Assembly: GCF_002288385.1 (NCBI RefSeq)
Contig: NZ_CP016783.1
Span: 682,001-746,000 of the forward strand
Length of the DNA stretch: 64,000 nt
Direction: 5' to 3'
Origin: Candidatus Planktophila lacus
GTDB lineage: Bacteria; Actinomycetota; Actinomycetes; Nanopelagicales; Nanopelagicaceae
This document shows, in pieces, positions 1 to 8,735 of this stretch. Made by a program: the position numbers and the translations under genes. A model generated the notes under the pieces. It saw only the letters and a program-made list of their open reading frames with translations. It was not told the DNA's origin and searched no databases. Within the stretch, counting starts at the first letter, position 1. Each line of letters opens with the position of its first letter.

Positions 1-746
1 AAAGTTTTAATATCTGCGAGAACTTCAGGATAGTTTCGCGGATCAATATCAATGGCATTTTCTGGCCAAATAACTGCATCGTACTTCTGCTTCACAAGTT
101 GGCGCGTAGTGTCGCGATGCAGGTAAAAGACCGCCTTGGCTCGCGAGTTGAACTCAAGACCAACTGAAGGTGTATTTCCCTGAATCGCTATTAATGAAAT
201 CTTCTCGGAAGAGGTTGGATTATTCGGTAAGAAGGTTACAATTAGGAAACCGACTACAACGAGTACGAGTGCTCGGGCTTTAAGGCGATTCAGTGCCAGC
301 GCAGAGAGTAAGGTCGCAAAGCTAAGTAGCAGTACTCCCCCGATTGAAACCAGCGGAAGCAGTGGAGATTCAACTTGGCTAAATGCGATTCTTGTCCAAG
401 CAAATCCACCAAATGGAAAACGTGCCCGCAACTCTTCACAGATCAAAAAGGTAAAGAGAACCCAACGTAGCGAGCTTGTTTTGCGGTAGATCCATCCAAC
501 TGGAAGATAGAAAGCGGCTTGTAGCAGAGTTAATAAGAGCCAAGGCAGCGCTCCAACGTATTTACTACTCCAGTGGAGCACTATTCCGTTAAGAATTGCG
601 CCAAAGATAAATGACGCTAGTACAGGTCTTCTATTCTTCGATAGCGCTCGAAAGAAAAGCGCGTAACCAACGAGCGCGAGATACCAAAGCCCTATCGGCT
701 CAAACGCTGCACTTACAAGAAGCGCAGAAATTAGCGGGATCACCAT
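1..746 (-). CDS. lnt: Apolipoprotein N-acyltransferase, N-terminal part (cut by window edge)
   Basis: Lnt moves an acyl chain from phospholipid to the N-terminal cysteine of lipoproteins at the outer face of the membrane. Reading from the ATG at 746, about 248 codons are visible and the frame stays open to the edge. The first two thirds form several hydrophobic membrane segments and include the family signature PFGGFAWTRIAF. The start of the nitrilase-like domain follows, with WPENAIDIDP, whose Glu matches the first catalytic residue of the Glu-Lys-Cys triad; the Lys and Cys lie outside the window. The start overlaps the stop of the upstream exonuclease gene by 7 bases (ATGGTGA), which suggests coupled translation. 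The call rests on motif and topology and is firm despite the truncation. Confidence 0.9.
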   Translation of the reverse strand, partial: MVIPLISALLVSAAFEPIGLWYLALVGYALFFRALSKNRRPVLASFIFGAILNGIVLHWSSKYVGALPWLLLTLLQAAFYLPVGWIYRKTSSLRWVLFTFLICEELRARFPFGGFAWTRIAFSQVESPLLPLVSIGGVLLLSFATLLSALALNRLKARALVLVVVGFLIVTFLPNNPTSSEKISLIAIQGNTPSVGLEFNSRAKAVFYLHRDTTRQLVKQKYDAVIWPENAIDIDPRNYPEVLADIKT

Positions 747-1642
747 TTGAGTGCAGAGATTAACCGATCAACGCTTGCGCCAAGTCCATAGCGTTCCTTG
801 ATTTCATAAATCTTCGAAAGATCAGCTGGTTTCTGCGGCATCGAGATATCAAGTTTTGGAAGGGCGACATCTCTTGCGCAGTTGACCAAAGTAGGTGCGA
901 TCTTTAAATAATCTGCGCCTTCAATTATCTTCTTAGCAAGAGCAGGCTTTAGGGATGGGTGCGCGTCACGAGCTCCTTGCTGGGCTTCATCGACGTCTGC
1001 AAAGTTGTTTGCAATCAGCGCTGCGCCTTTCTCACCAATTCCCTTAACGCCTGGAAGTCCGTCTGAAGGATCGCCTCTAAACATCGCAAATAAGGCGTAA
1101 CGATCACCGGGAATCGCATACTTGCGAGATATCCACGCTTTATCGACTAAATCGTGCTGAGATAAACCCTTTGCTAAATAGACGACTTTTACATCACGTT
1201 TGTCATCGACCAACTGAAAGAGATCTCGATCTCCAGTAACAATTCGAGTTGGGCCAGGTTCTTTAACCGCAAAGGTCGCCATAACATCATCGGCCTCATA
1301 GTCATCTACGCCGACCATCGGAATTCCAAATTCATCAAGAAGATCTAGCAAGATCGGAATCTGTGGTGTCAATAAATCTGGTTCTTCTTCGCCTTCGCCA
1401 TCTTCTTCCAGGCGGTTAGCTTTGTAATCCGGAAAAATATCTACTCGCCATGAAGGGCGCCAATCGCCTTCAATACAAGCCACAATACGATTTGGTGAGT
1501 ACATGCCAATAAGACGTGCTGTCATATCGAGGTAGCCGCGTATCGCATTTACGGGCGTTCCATCAGGTGCCAACAAGGTATCTGGCATCCCGTAGTAAGC
1601 GCGATACCAAAGAGAAGCGCTATCAAGCAGCATTAAAGTCAT
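740..1642 (-). CDS. Stand-alone 5'-3' exonuclease (PolA N-domain type)
   Basis: This 300-residue protein is the 5'-3' exonuclease/flap nuclease domain without a polymerase attached. Visible family features are the N-terminal DSASLWYRAYYG with a metal-binding Asp, the acidic cluster DDYEADD, VTGDRDLFQLV, and the helix-3-turn-helix segment GDPSDGLPGVKGIGEKGAALI-like around residues 190-210. Such proteins remove RNA primers or flaps and often coexist with full-length PolA in Actinobacteria. Its ATG overlaps the helY stop by 4 bases (ATGA), and it runs on into lnt, so these three genes are probably co-transcribed. Which substrate it prefers cannot be read from the sequence. Confidence 0.93.
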   Translation of the reverse strand: MTLMLLDSASLWYRAYYGMPDTLLAPDGTPVNAIRGYLDMTARLIGMYSPNRIVACIEGDWRPSWRVDIFPDYKANRLEEDGEGEEEPDLLTPQIPILLDLLDEFGIPMVGVDDYEADDVMATFAVKEPGPTRIVTGDRDLFQLVDDKRDVKVVYLAKGLSQHDLVDKAWISRKYAIPGDRYALFAMFRGDPSDGLPGVKGIGEKGAALIANNFADVDEAQQGARDAHPSLKPALAKKIIEGADYLKIAPTLVNCARDVALPKLDISMPQKPADLSKIYEIKERYGLGASVDRLISALKW

Positions 1643-4014
1643 AGGTCATCCACCATATATGAAACTACGCCGCGATCTAAACGCTTGATCGCCTCTCGAC
1701 AAACTGGACGTAACTTCTCGCTGGCACCGGCGATCTGCATAAGTAGATCCATCAACTGCTTAGCTGAGCGAACAAAATCTCCGACCGACATATCCGAACC
1801 CTTTAGAACGTTGGTTAACGAATTGCCTTGTGCCCAACGATAAGAGATATAGGCAAAACCGAAATCGGGTTCTTTCTGGGTTTTAACATCAAACTCGTTC
1901 TCGATATCTTCAAGTTTGGCCCAAAGTTTGGTGATCTCAACGAGTGCGTTAGTGACGTTTTGATGTGGCATTTTTGGTGCGTATTCATCGCGAGATCTTG
2001 ATTGAAAGATCATGCATGAGACAACGGATAAAAGTTCCGGAGCAGATAACTCATCGAGAATTCCATTACGAATAGTCTCGGTTAAAAGAAGATCTGATTC
2101 TGCGTAAATCTTGGCGAGGATCTTGCCTTGCGGAAGTGGCTTCTCCCCCTCGATATATCCGAGATGGGTCAATACATCACAAATGCGGTCAAAAGTTTTT
2201 GCGATAACGTGGGTACGGTTCTCGACTCTTCCACGTAAGCCTTCGGATTCACGGTGCAGGCGTTCAGCGCGCTCAGCAAAGCGGGCGTGCGTTTCGCGAT
2301 CGTTACATGAATGGCAGGGATGAGATCGCGTGCTGCGGCGCAGGCCGTCGATCTCATTCTCCATATGCTGACGCTGGCGATTATCAAAAGTTTTACGGCC
2401 ATCACGTTTGGAGAGCAGCTTCTCTAACTCTTTAATCTCACTTCGCAATCTGGCATAACTTTCGAAGTCACCTAAGTGGCACTCGGCGCTAGCCATTAAC
2501 TCAAGTCGCGCAGTTTCATTCTTCTTAATTTGCTTAACCAAGCCAACTACAGCGCGATCGGCTTGGAACTGCGCAAACGAAGATTCCAGACTCCCGTGGG
2601 CTCTCTCGCGACCGAAACGCGCAATGAGATTTATCGCCATGTTGTAGGTCGGAGTAAATGAAGAACGCAGCGGATAAGTTCTTGTAGATGCCAAGCTCGC
2701 CGCCATCGCTGAATCCACCGTTGGTGACCATTGCACGACGGCATTTCCCTCAATATCGATACCGCGTCTACCCGCACGTCCGGTTAACTGGGTGTACTCC
2801 CCCGGCGTAATTGGAACGTGCGCCTCACCATTCCATTTAGTTAATTTATCTAGGACGACTGTTCGTGCCGGCATGTTGATTCCTAGCGCAAGGGTTTCGG
2901 TAGCAAAGACTGCTTTAACTAAGCCGCGCTGAAAGAGATCTTCGATCGCGTTTTTAAATGAGGGAAGTAAACCAGCGTGATGCGCAGCGATGCCTCTTTC
3001 AAGAGCGGTGATCCATTCGCGATACCCAAGAACTTCGAGATCTTCCTCTGGCAAATTAGCGGTGTAACGCTCGGCAGTTTTGAGAATCTCAGCACGTTCT
3101 TCAGTATTTGTTAACTTAATTCCGGCCGCTAGGCACTGCTTTACTGCAGCATCGCATCCCATGCGAGAGAAGATAAAAGTAATTGCAGGCAACAAGTTTT
3201 CTCGTTGGAGCTTCTCAATTATCTCTGGTCGAGATAAACGTGATTCGGATGCTCCCCATTGTTCGCGACGATGGCGTGGAATCTTTACCTTTCGCATCGC
3301 CTCGCGTTCGGCAGCCAAGATCTCAGGATTTACTTTGCCAGGGCTTGAGAATAAATCGATGAGCGATGAGTTGATCAAGATATGTTGGTAGAGCGGGATC
3401 GGGCGATGCTCGCTCAAGATCACATGGGTTTCACCACGCACTTCCCCGAGCCATTCACCGAACTCTTCAGCGTTAGAAACCGTTGCTGATAGCGAGATAA
3501 CTTGAACTGACTCCATCAGATGGATCAAAACTTCTTCCCAAACCGCACCGCGGAACTTATCGGCAAGGTAATGAACCTCATCCATAACAACTGAACCTAA
3601 ATTGGTGAGCGTTGAAGAGCCGGCATAGAGCATGTTGCGCAGAACTTCTGTGGTCATAACCAAGATATCTGCTTCGGAATTAATATTGGTATCGCCAGTT
3701 AAGAGACCAACCCGATCTTCACCGAATCGATCTACAAACTCTTGGAACTTCTGATTTGATAGCGCTTTGATCGGTGTTGTGTAGAAACACTTCTTGCCGT
3801 TACGTAGTGCAAGAAATGCTGCGAACTCTCCAACGACCGTCTTTCCTGCACCAGTTGGAGCAGCAACTAAGACTCCATGTCCGCTTTCTACCGCGTGACA
3901 GGCTTGGATCTGGAAATCATCAAATGGGAACTTTGATTCGGCTAGAAAATCTTCAGTTACAGCGTGCTTACTTCGACTCTTTGAAGCGGCGAATTTTTCA
4001 GCAGGCGTACTCAC
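1639..4014 (-). CDS. helY: DEAD/DEAH-box RNA helicase of the Mtr4/Ski2-like HelY family
   Basis: This superfamily II helicase is the actinobacterial HelY. From the preferred start it has about 791 residues. Motifs appear in order: Walker A APTGAGKT (about residues 52-59), Walker B DEVH, SATVSN (motif III), FIFSRMGC and the motif VI region QLTGRAGRRGID. The C-terminal half contains the charged coiled and arch-like region typical of the family. An ATG-initiated frame extends to 4047, but the GTG at 4014 is favoured because it gives a 4-base GTGA overlap with the lipid kinase stop and begins with a normal N-terminus. It lies between the Tat genes and the exonuclease, as in mycobacteria. RNA remodelling is inferred from the family. 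Confidence 0.93.
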   Translation of the reverse strand: MSTPAEKFAASKSRSKHAVTEDFLAESKFPFDDFQIQACHAVESGHGVLVAAPTGAGKTVVGEFAAFLALRNGKKCFYTTPIKALSNQKFQEFVDRFGEDRVGLLTGDTNINSEADILVMTTEVLRNMLYAGSSTLTNLGSVVMDEVHYLADKFRGAVWEEVLIHLMESVQVISLSATVSNAEEFGEWLGEVRGETHVILSEHRPIPLYQHILINSSLIDLFSSPGKVNPEILAAEREAMRKVKIPRHRREQWGASESRLSRPEIIEKLQRENLLPAITFIFSRMGCDAAVKQCLAAGIKLTNTEERAEILKTAERYTANLPEEDLEVLGYREWITALERGIAAHHAGLLPSFKNAIEDLFQRGLVKAVFATETLALGINMPARTVVLDKLTKWNGEAHVPITPGEYTQLTGRAGRRGIDIEGNAVVQWSPTVDSAMAASLASTRTYPLRSSFTPTYNMAINLIARFGRERAHGSLESSFAQFQADRAVVGLVKQIKKNETARLELMASAECHLGDFESYARLRSEIKELEKLLSKRDGRKTFDNRQRQHMENEIDGLRRSTRSHPCHSCNDRETHARFAERAERLHRESEGLRGRVENRTHVIAKTFDRICDVLTHLGYIEGEKPLPQGKILAKIYAESDLLLTETIRNGILDELSAPELLSVVSCMIFQSRSRDEYAPKMPHQNVTNALVEITKLWAKLEDIENEFDVKTQKEPDFGFAYISYRWAQGNSLTNVLKGSDMSVGDFVRSAKQLMDLLMQIAGASEKLRPVCREAIKRLDRGVVSYMVDDL

Positions 4015-4886
4015 GGGGTCCACGATAGTCCAGCACCTGCCATACATTCAGCACGAACTGGCAAACCTCCGATTCGCTCTCCATCGGCATACGCAACGGC
4101 AGCAGATGAGATGGAGACACGAGCACTGCGATAAATGCACACTTGAGGGTGTCCGATATGAGCGCCCTTGAATACCTTGGGAAAGACCTTGATAAATTCA
4201 AATTTGCTAACGGGATGCAGAATCATCACATCAAAGAGTCCATCGGTCATAGATGCATCAGGGCAAACTTGCATGCCTCCCCCGTAACTCTTGCCATTTG
4301 CAACGGCGATCAACATCGCTTCAACTTGGAGTAATTGGGTATCCAATTCAATTGTGTAAGAAATCGGTGCAAATCTTGGCAACTCCATCGCAATAGCCAA
4401 GTTGTACTTCATTGGTCCTTTCGGCCATCTCATGGTGTTGGCTCGCTCGTTTACCACCGAATCAAAACCGGTTGAGAGTATTGCGCCAAACCATTCCGAA
4501 TCAACCATTCCAAGATCAATTGCAGTCGGTTGCGTTGTTGTCACAAAATCTAATTGCTTAGTAATCGAGTCTAGGCTCCAACCCATGGTTCGAACCAAAT
4601 CATTTCCAGTTCCTGCCGGAATCACTGAAAATGGGATCTTTCTTGGGGCAACCAATTGGATGACGAGATGCGCCAGGCCATCACCGCCAACTGCAATCAC
4701 GCCCTGACATGGTTGACCGTCGGCTAGATCAAGAAAGTTAGCTAAGTTCTCTTTTAATTTGTTCGCTGATGTAGCGGTGATAATCGTGTATTCAAGTCCG
4801 TGCTTTGCGAAGTAACCAGCAACTTCCCTACCGAGAATGGCGCCTTTGCCTCCCCCAGATACAGGGTTGATAACGATCGCCCACAC
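4011..4886 (-). CDS. Diacylglycerol/lipid kinase (DagK/YegS catalytic family)
   Basis: The 291-residue product belongs to the diacylglycerol-kinase catalytic family, which phosphorylates lipid hydroxyls with ATP. The N-terminal NPVSGGGKG, the nucleotide-binding VGGDGLAHLV (GGDG at residues 67-70) and PAGTGNDLVRTMG (about 90-100) are intact. The C-terminal half carries the family's YADGERI segment. It starts just 3 bases after the tatC stop and overlaps the helY start, so it sits in the tatA-tatC-helY transcript. Candidate substrates are diacylglycerol, as in phospholipid recycling, or another isoprenoid or sphingoid lipid; sequence alone does not decide. Confidence 0.9.
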   Translation of the reverse strand: MWAIVINPVSGGGKGAILGREVAGYFAKHGLEYTIITATSANKLKENLANFLDLADGQPCQGVIAVGGDGLAHLVIQLVAPRKIPFSVIPAGTGNDLVRTMGWSLDSITKQLDFVTTTQPTAIDLGMVDSEWFGAILSTGFDSVVNERANTMRWPKGPMKYNLAIAMELPRFAPISYTIELDTQLLQVEAMLIAVANGKSYGGGMQVCPDASMTDGLFDVMILHPVSKFEFIKVFPKVFKGAHIGHPQVCIYRSARVSISSAAVAYADGERIGGLPVRAECMAGAGLSWTP

Positions 4887-4889
4887 GAT

Positions 4890-5666
4890 TTAATCCAGTG
4901 GAATTTCTTTTTTAGCTCGCCGCTTGTCATTCCAAAGCGCGAATACTCCCGAAAGTAGGTACAGAATAATTAGTGGAATAGCTAGAAGAATCATCGATAG
5001 CGGATCGGCGCTTGGTGAGAACCCAGCAACAAAGAGAACAATACAGAAGACCCAAATGCGCCAAGGTCTGAGAATTGTCACGCCGCTTAAGAAGCCAATC
5101 AAGTTAAAGGTAACTAGGAAGACAGGAAGTTCAAAGGCCAAGCCAAAGACCAATATCGTTCGCATTACAAAATCTAGATAATCATCGAATTTCACCAAGT
5201 TGTTAAGTGCATCTGGGGTGAAGCCGAATAGAACCTTGATCGCTAAAGGAAGAATTGCGTAGCCGAGGAAAGTTCCGGCAGCGAAGAATGGAGTGGCGGC
5301 GACGAAGAAGAAGACGGAGTTACGCTTTTCTTTTCGGTGAAGTGCCGGTGCTATGAAGGCCCATAGTTGATAGAGCCAATATGGCGCAGCGATGATCAGC
5401 CCGGTAAGTAGCGCGACTTTAATCTGAAGGTTCAATGGACCCAGTACGCCACTGATGTAGAGAGAACCGCAGGTGTCAGATCCAGTTCTTTGAGCTAGGG
5501 CTAAATCGCAAACTGGTTCTGCTAACTTCGCGATAATCTCGTTATAGAAGAACCAGCCAATTAACGCGGCGAGCAAGATTGCCGAAACCGAACGAACGAT
5601 TCTCTTTCTAAACTCGCGTAGATGATCTAACAAAGGCATGCGAGCCGCTTTTGCTCCAGCCATCAT
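4890..5666 (-). CDS. tatC: Sec-independent protein translocase subunit TatC
   Basis: TatC is the polytopic membrane receptor of the twin-arginine pathway, recognising RR signal peptides of folded exported proteins. The 258 residues show the N-terminal cytoplasmic signature MPLLDHLREFRKRI, then six hydrophobic segments, and the usual lysine/arginine-rich C-terminus (DKRRAKKEIPLD). Translation may start at the ATG at 5666, the one after it, or the internal Met ten residues in, just before PLLDHL. tatA lies 33 bases upstream on the same strand, so the window encodes a minimal TatA/TatC pair. No tatB is visible nearby; in many Gram-positive bacteria TatA fulfils both roles. Confidence 0.96.
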   Translation of the reverse strand: MMAGAKAARMPLLDHLREFRKRIVRSVSAILLAALIGWFFYNEIIAKLAEPVCDLALAQRTGSDTCGSLYISGVLGPLNLQIKVALLTGLIIAAPYWLYQLWAFIAPALHRKEKRNSVFFFVAATPFFAAGTFLGYAILPLAIKVLFGFTPDALNNLVKFDDYLDFVMRTILVFGLAFELPVFLVTFNLIGFLSGVTILRPWRIWVFCIVLFVAGFSPSADPLSMILLAIPLIILYLLSGVFALWNDKRRAKKEIPLD

Positions 5667-5699
5667 AAGAGTAGGACGCGGGCCTAATTACTTACTGAA

Positions 5700-5879
5700 T
5701 TACTTAGTTGATGAATCGTCGTCGTTCTTCTTTTCATCCCCATCGTTCTTCATCTCGCTCTTAAAGATGCGAAGTGATTGACCAAGGGAGCGCGCTGAAT
5801 CAGGCAGGCGCTTTGCACCGAAGAGAACGATAAATACCAATAGGACAAGAAGGAGGTGACTTGGTTGCGCTAAATTCAT
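5700..5879 (-). CDS. tatA: Sec-independent protein translocase subunit TatA
   Basis: TatA forms the protein-conducting assembly of the twin-arginine system. The product is about 59 residues from the ATG at 5879: one N-terminal membrane helix ([20 protein letters not shown]), the conserved FGxKRLP hinge, an amphipathic helix ([14 protein letters not shown]) and a very acidic/lysine-rich tail ending in DDDSSTK. An upstream ATG at 5897 would add six residues before the helix, but family length favours the internal start. It sits between pafC and tatC, the same order as in mycobacteria. Its short length and hydrophobic-amphipathic layout separate it from unrelated small membrane proteins. Confidence 0.93.
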   Translation of the reverse strand: MNLAQPSHLLLVLLVFIVLFGAKRLPDSARSLGQSLRIFKSEMKNDGDEKKNDDDSSTK

Positions 5880-5921
5880 AGGTACAAGATATCCCATTAG
5901 CGCCAGTATGCGCAGGCGTGC

Positions 5922-6875
5922 CTAGGACGAGAAGCGCTCGTTCTTATAAAGTTCCAAGGTCGCTTGCGCCTTTTGGCCCACAGCTTTGGCTAGCTCTGCC
6001 GGCTCTGTAATCTCTGTATTGGCCAACGTACTCATGAAATTTCTCACCAACCAATCTCGGCTAAATGAGGTGACCTCAACAGAAACCGCCTTGCCTGAAT
6101 CAACGCTCGGAGCGGTCGCAAGCGCTGTCTCTAACCGGAATCTCTCAAAGGTGGTTCGCAATCGAGAGTTAACTTTGCATTTGGCTCGGAATAACTCTTC
6201 GCTATCGCTCTTAGCATCTGAAATCATCTGGCTTGAATCCAAGAGCCTTGCTTGCTTCACATTATCTAGGCGGAATGTACGAAATCCTAAAGCCTTATTG
6301 CAGTAAGCCAGAAGAACTTCGATCCCTTTATCCTCGCCCAACTCCAGTGGCGTTACCGCCCTGGTGGAAACTTCATCACGAATTAGAGAGTGATATTCAA
6401 TCTCGAGATCTTTACGCTCTTTTATCGCTCTTAGAATTACCGCACGGTGTGCGCTATCTACCGTTGGTGATGCCTGCGCGATATCACCTATGAGGGATTT
6501 AATTTTAATTTGCAGCGAAGCAATTGCAGCGATTAGATCTACCCGATCTTTGGAAATCGAATCTCTTAGGAAATCTAACCCGATTGCAACGACAACCAAC
6601 TCTTCTTTGGTGAGTAAGCGAACTTTCTGGAGTATTTCGGCGTTACGAATTGATACGTAACCAGATTCAAAGGCGAGGTCTATCAGCTCAAGTGGTGTGT
6701 ATCCAGGAAGCCCGCACATCCAAAGGGTGTTCAAATCATCAAGCAACTCTTCTGTTGAAATGGAGAACTCGTTCGCTAGATCCTTAACTGATACTCCCTG
6801 ATGGGTAGTTATATAAGGAACTAAATCCAATAGACGAGCGGTTTTAGCGATCGGTGAGGATGGTTGCTTAGCCAT
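5922..6875 (-). CDS. pafC: WYL-domain transcriptional regulator PafC
   Basis: PafC is half of the heterodimer-like PafBC activator that switches on the LexA/RecA-independent DNA-damage response in mycobacteria. The 317 residues contain an N-terminal winged-helix region (ARLLDLVPYITTHQGVSVKDLANEF), a WYL-type domain around residues 150-210 (ERKDLEIEYHS, RAVTPLEL) and a C-terminal WCX-like region. Its start overlaps pafB by 8 bases, so the pair is translated together. The usual pupylation partner genes are absent from this neighbourhood. The WYL motif itself is degenerate here, which is common in PafC. Confidence 0.9.
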   Translation of the reverse strand: MAKQPSSPIAKTARLLDLVPYITTHQGVSVKDLANEFSISTEELLDDLNTLWMCGLPGYTPLELIDLAFESGYVSIRNAEILQKVRLLTKEELVVVAIGLDFLRDSISKDRVDLIAAIASLQIKIKSLIGDIAQASPTVDSAHRAVILRAIKERKDLEIEYHSLIRDEVSTRAVTPLELGEDKGIEVLLAYCNKALGFRTFRLDNVKQARLLDSSQMISDAKSDSEELFRAKCKVNSRLRTTFERFRLETALATAPSVDSGKAVSVEVTSFSRDWLVRNFMSTLANTEITEPAELAKAVGQKAQATLELYKNERFSS

Positions 6876-7818
6876 AGCGCTTCACCCCGAGTTCCAATCT
6901 CTTGATAATTTCAGCCCTAACATCGCCCGGTTCGAGGACGATTGCATCATCTGCATACCAGAGGACTTCTTCAATAAATCTCTCTTGATCTCGATAACTC
7001 AATTCGACTAAATCCCAGCCAGCAATTGAACTCTTGGTGGATGCGGTCTTGGATCTCGAACGTAGCGCTAACGCTCTACCGGTTCGCAAAAAGATCGTCG
7101 CTGTACGAATCTCATCTGCGTTACTGCCTTGGCTGGATAGATCAAAACTCTTTTCCACCTCGAAAGATCCTGACTTACCTTCAGGTGCGATATCTCCTGA
7201 AATGCGATCGAGTCGGAAGCTTCTAACTCCTAACTTCTCCAGATCTAGGCCATATAGATACCAGTGGCCATAGCGAGAAGTGACCGCGTAAGGATCGATT
7301 TTCCGTTCCTGTTCGGTTAGCTCTTCGCTTAGGTATTTAAAGGAGATCTTCTGTCGAGATGTAATAGCACTGATCGCAACTTGTAAATTCTTATCTCGAA
7401 TATTTGCATGCGGTGCGAGATCAGGAATTGATTCGATATCTGACTCGATACCAATGGCGTGCAATTTTCTTAGCGCAGTAAGCGCAGATCCATCTAGCGC
7501 CGCTCCTCGCCAAGCTTCTGCGGCTAGAGAAAGAAGTGAGATCTCCTGGCTAGTAACTTCACCTAATTGGAATTGGTAACTATCCGGCTTAATTCGATAG
7601 CCAGCCTCATCTTCAAATAGTGGATCGAACGAGCCAACTTCAATTTCAATTCCGAGATTTCGAAGATCATCTTTATCGCGCTCAAACATCCGCTCTTTGC
7701 TCTCTGCAGTACCTTCATAGCCATCAACAGTGCGAAAGATTTCAGATTTCGTTATATATCTCTTTGTTGCCAGGAGCGCGATTGTTAAATTTACTAAACG
7801 CTCAGTCTTCCGCGACAC
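6868..7818 (-). CDS. pafB: WYL-domain transcriptional regulator PafB
   Basis: PafB pairs with PafC as an activator of DNA-repair genes; in mycobacteria single-stranded DNA is thought to be the signal read by the WYL domains. The N-terminus is a winged helix-turn-helix (RLVNLTIALLATKRYITKSEIF, then the recognition part ESKERMFERDKDDLRNLGI). The WYL domain lies around residues 170-230 (ISFKYLSEE, RKIDPYAVTSRYGHWYLYGLDL). The GTG at 7818 is preferred over the upstream frame opening at 7863 because an AGGGG Shine-Dalgarno sits 7 bases before it. The gene then overlaps the trmI stop by 17 bases. In relatives with a proteasome, pafA comes directly upstream; here trmI does. Confidence 0.9.
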   Translation of the reverse strand: MSRKTERLVNLTIALLATKRYITKSEIFRTVDGYEGTAESKERMFERDKDDLRNLGIEIEVGSFDPLFEDEAGYRIKPDSYQFQLGEVTSQEISLLSLAAEAWRGAALDGSALTALRKLHAIGIESDIESIPDLAPHANIRDKNLQVAISAITSRQKISFKYLSEELTEQERKIDPYAVTSRYGHWYLYGLDLEKLGVRSFRLDRISGDIAPEGKSGSFEVEKSFDLSSQGSNADEIRTATIFLRTGRALALRSRSKTASTKSSIAGWDLVELSYRDQERFIEEVLWYADDAIVLEPGDVRAEIIKRLELGVKRYG

Positions 7819-8686
7819 CGTAAGACCCCTTCGCAGGACGACGACGTCGAGCCAGGACCTCAACGCCTGGAGCCATGCGGCGAGAGAAGATCAAGAATCC
7901 GGTGTGACCGATCATTCTCTGCTGCGGACGAACTGCTAAACCTTCATGGTGCCAACCACGAACCATGCTCTCAAAACTTTCTGGCTCAGTGAAGTGGCCA
8001 TCATCTTTTAGCGCCTCTGCTGTGGCTGATAGCTGCGTGGTTGTTGCGACATAAGCCATAAAGACTCCCCCAGGGCGCAAAACTTTCGCTGCCATCTCGA
8101 CACACTCCCAAGGGGCAAGCATGTCTAGTATCACGCGATCAAACTCGTGGTCGAACTCTTGTTCCTGCACTGAACCGATTGCAAGTGACCAGTTTGCAGG
8201 TCGCCCACCAAAGTAATTTTCAATATTGGATGTTGCGTTCGCGGCAAACTCTTCGCGACGTTCGACAGAGTGCACAGAACCCGATGGGCCAACTGCGCGT
8301 AAAAGCGAGAGCGTCAGCGCACCGCTTCCCACACCTGCTTCAAGTACTCGCGCACCCGGAAAAATATCTGCAAAGCCTACAATTAGCGCGGCATCTTTAG
8401 GATAAACAATCGTCGCGCCGCGAGGCATAGATAGAACGTAATCAGTGAGCAGAGGAATGAAAGCGGTGAACTTCAAACCAGCGCTTGTGCTGACAACTGA
8501 ACCTTCCGGAAGTCCGATCAAATCATCGTGAATGATCCAACCTTTGTGGGTGTGCCACTCCTTACCTGGAGTTATGGTGATGCTGTAAATCTTTCCTTTT
8601 TGATCGGTCAGTTGAACTCGATCGCCAGCGACAAAACGTCCGCGATTGGCTTCTAGATCGGCGTTGCTCTCAATATGGCTAGACAC
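7802..8686 (-). CDS. trmI: tRNA (adenine-58-N1)-methyltransferase TrmI
   Basis: TrmI methylates N1 of adenine 58 in the T-loop of tRNAs using S-adenosylmethionine. The 294 residues show the N-terminal small beta domain (GDRVQLTDQKGKIYSITI), then the Rossmann fold with SAM motif I (VLEAGVGSGALTLSLL, about residues 115-130) and the DMLAPWE motif. It diverges from the RecB-family nuclease upstream, the arrangement seen in mycobacteria (Rv2118c/Rv2119 region). Downstream it runs straight into pafB with overlapping frames. The function call is firm; the odd point is the loss of the genes that usually follow it. Confidence 0.94.
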   Translation of the reverse strand: MSSHIESNADLEANRGRFVAGDRVQLTDQKGKIYSITITPGKEWHTHKGWIIHDDLIGLPEGSVVSTSAGLKFTAFIPLLTDYVLSMPRGATIVYPKDAALIVGFADIFPGARVLEAGVGSGALTLSLLRAVGPSGSVHSVERREEFAANATSNIENYFGGRPANWSLAIGSVQEQEFDHEFDRVILDMLAPWECVEMAAKVLRPGGVFMAYVATTTQLSATAEALKDDGHFTEPESFESMVRGWHHEGLAVRPQQRMIGHTGFLIFSRRMAPGVEVLARRRRPAKGSYGVAED

Positions 8687-8735
8687 GGGAGCATCTTAGG
8701 CGCAAAGCTCGGGTGAACGGGTATCTTCCTTCATT

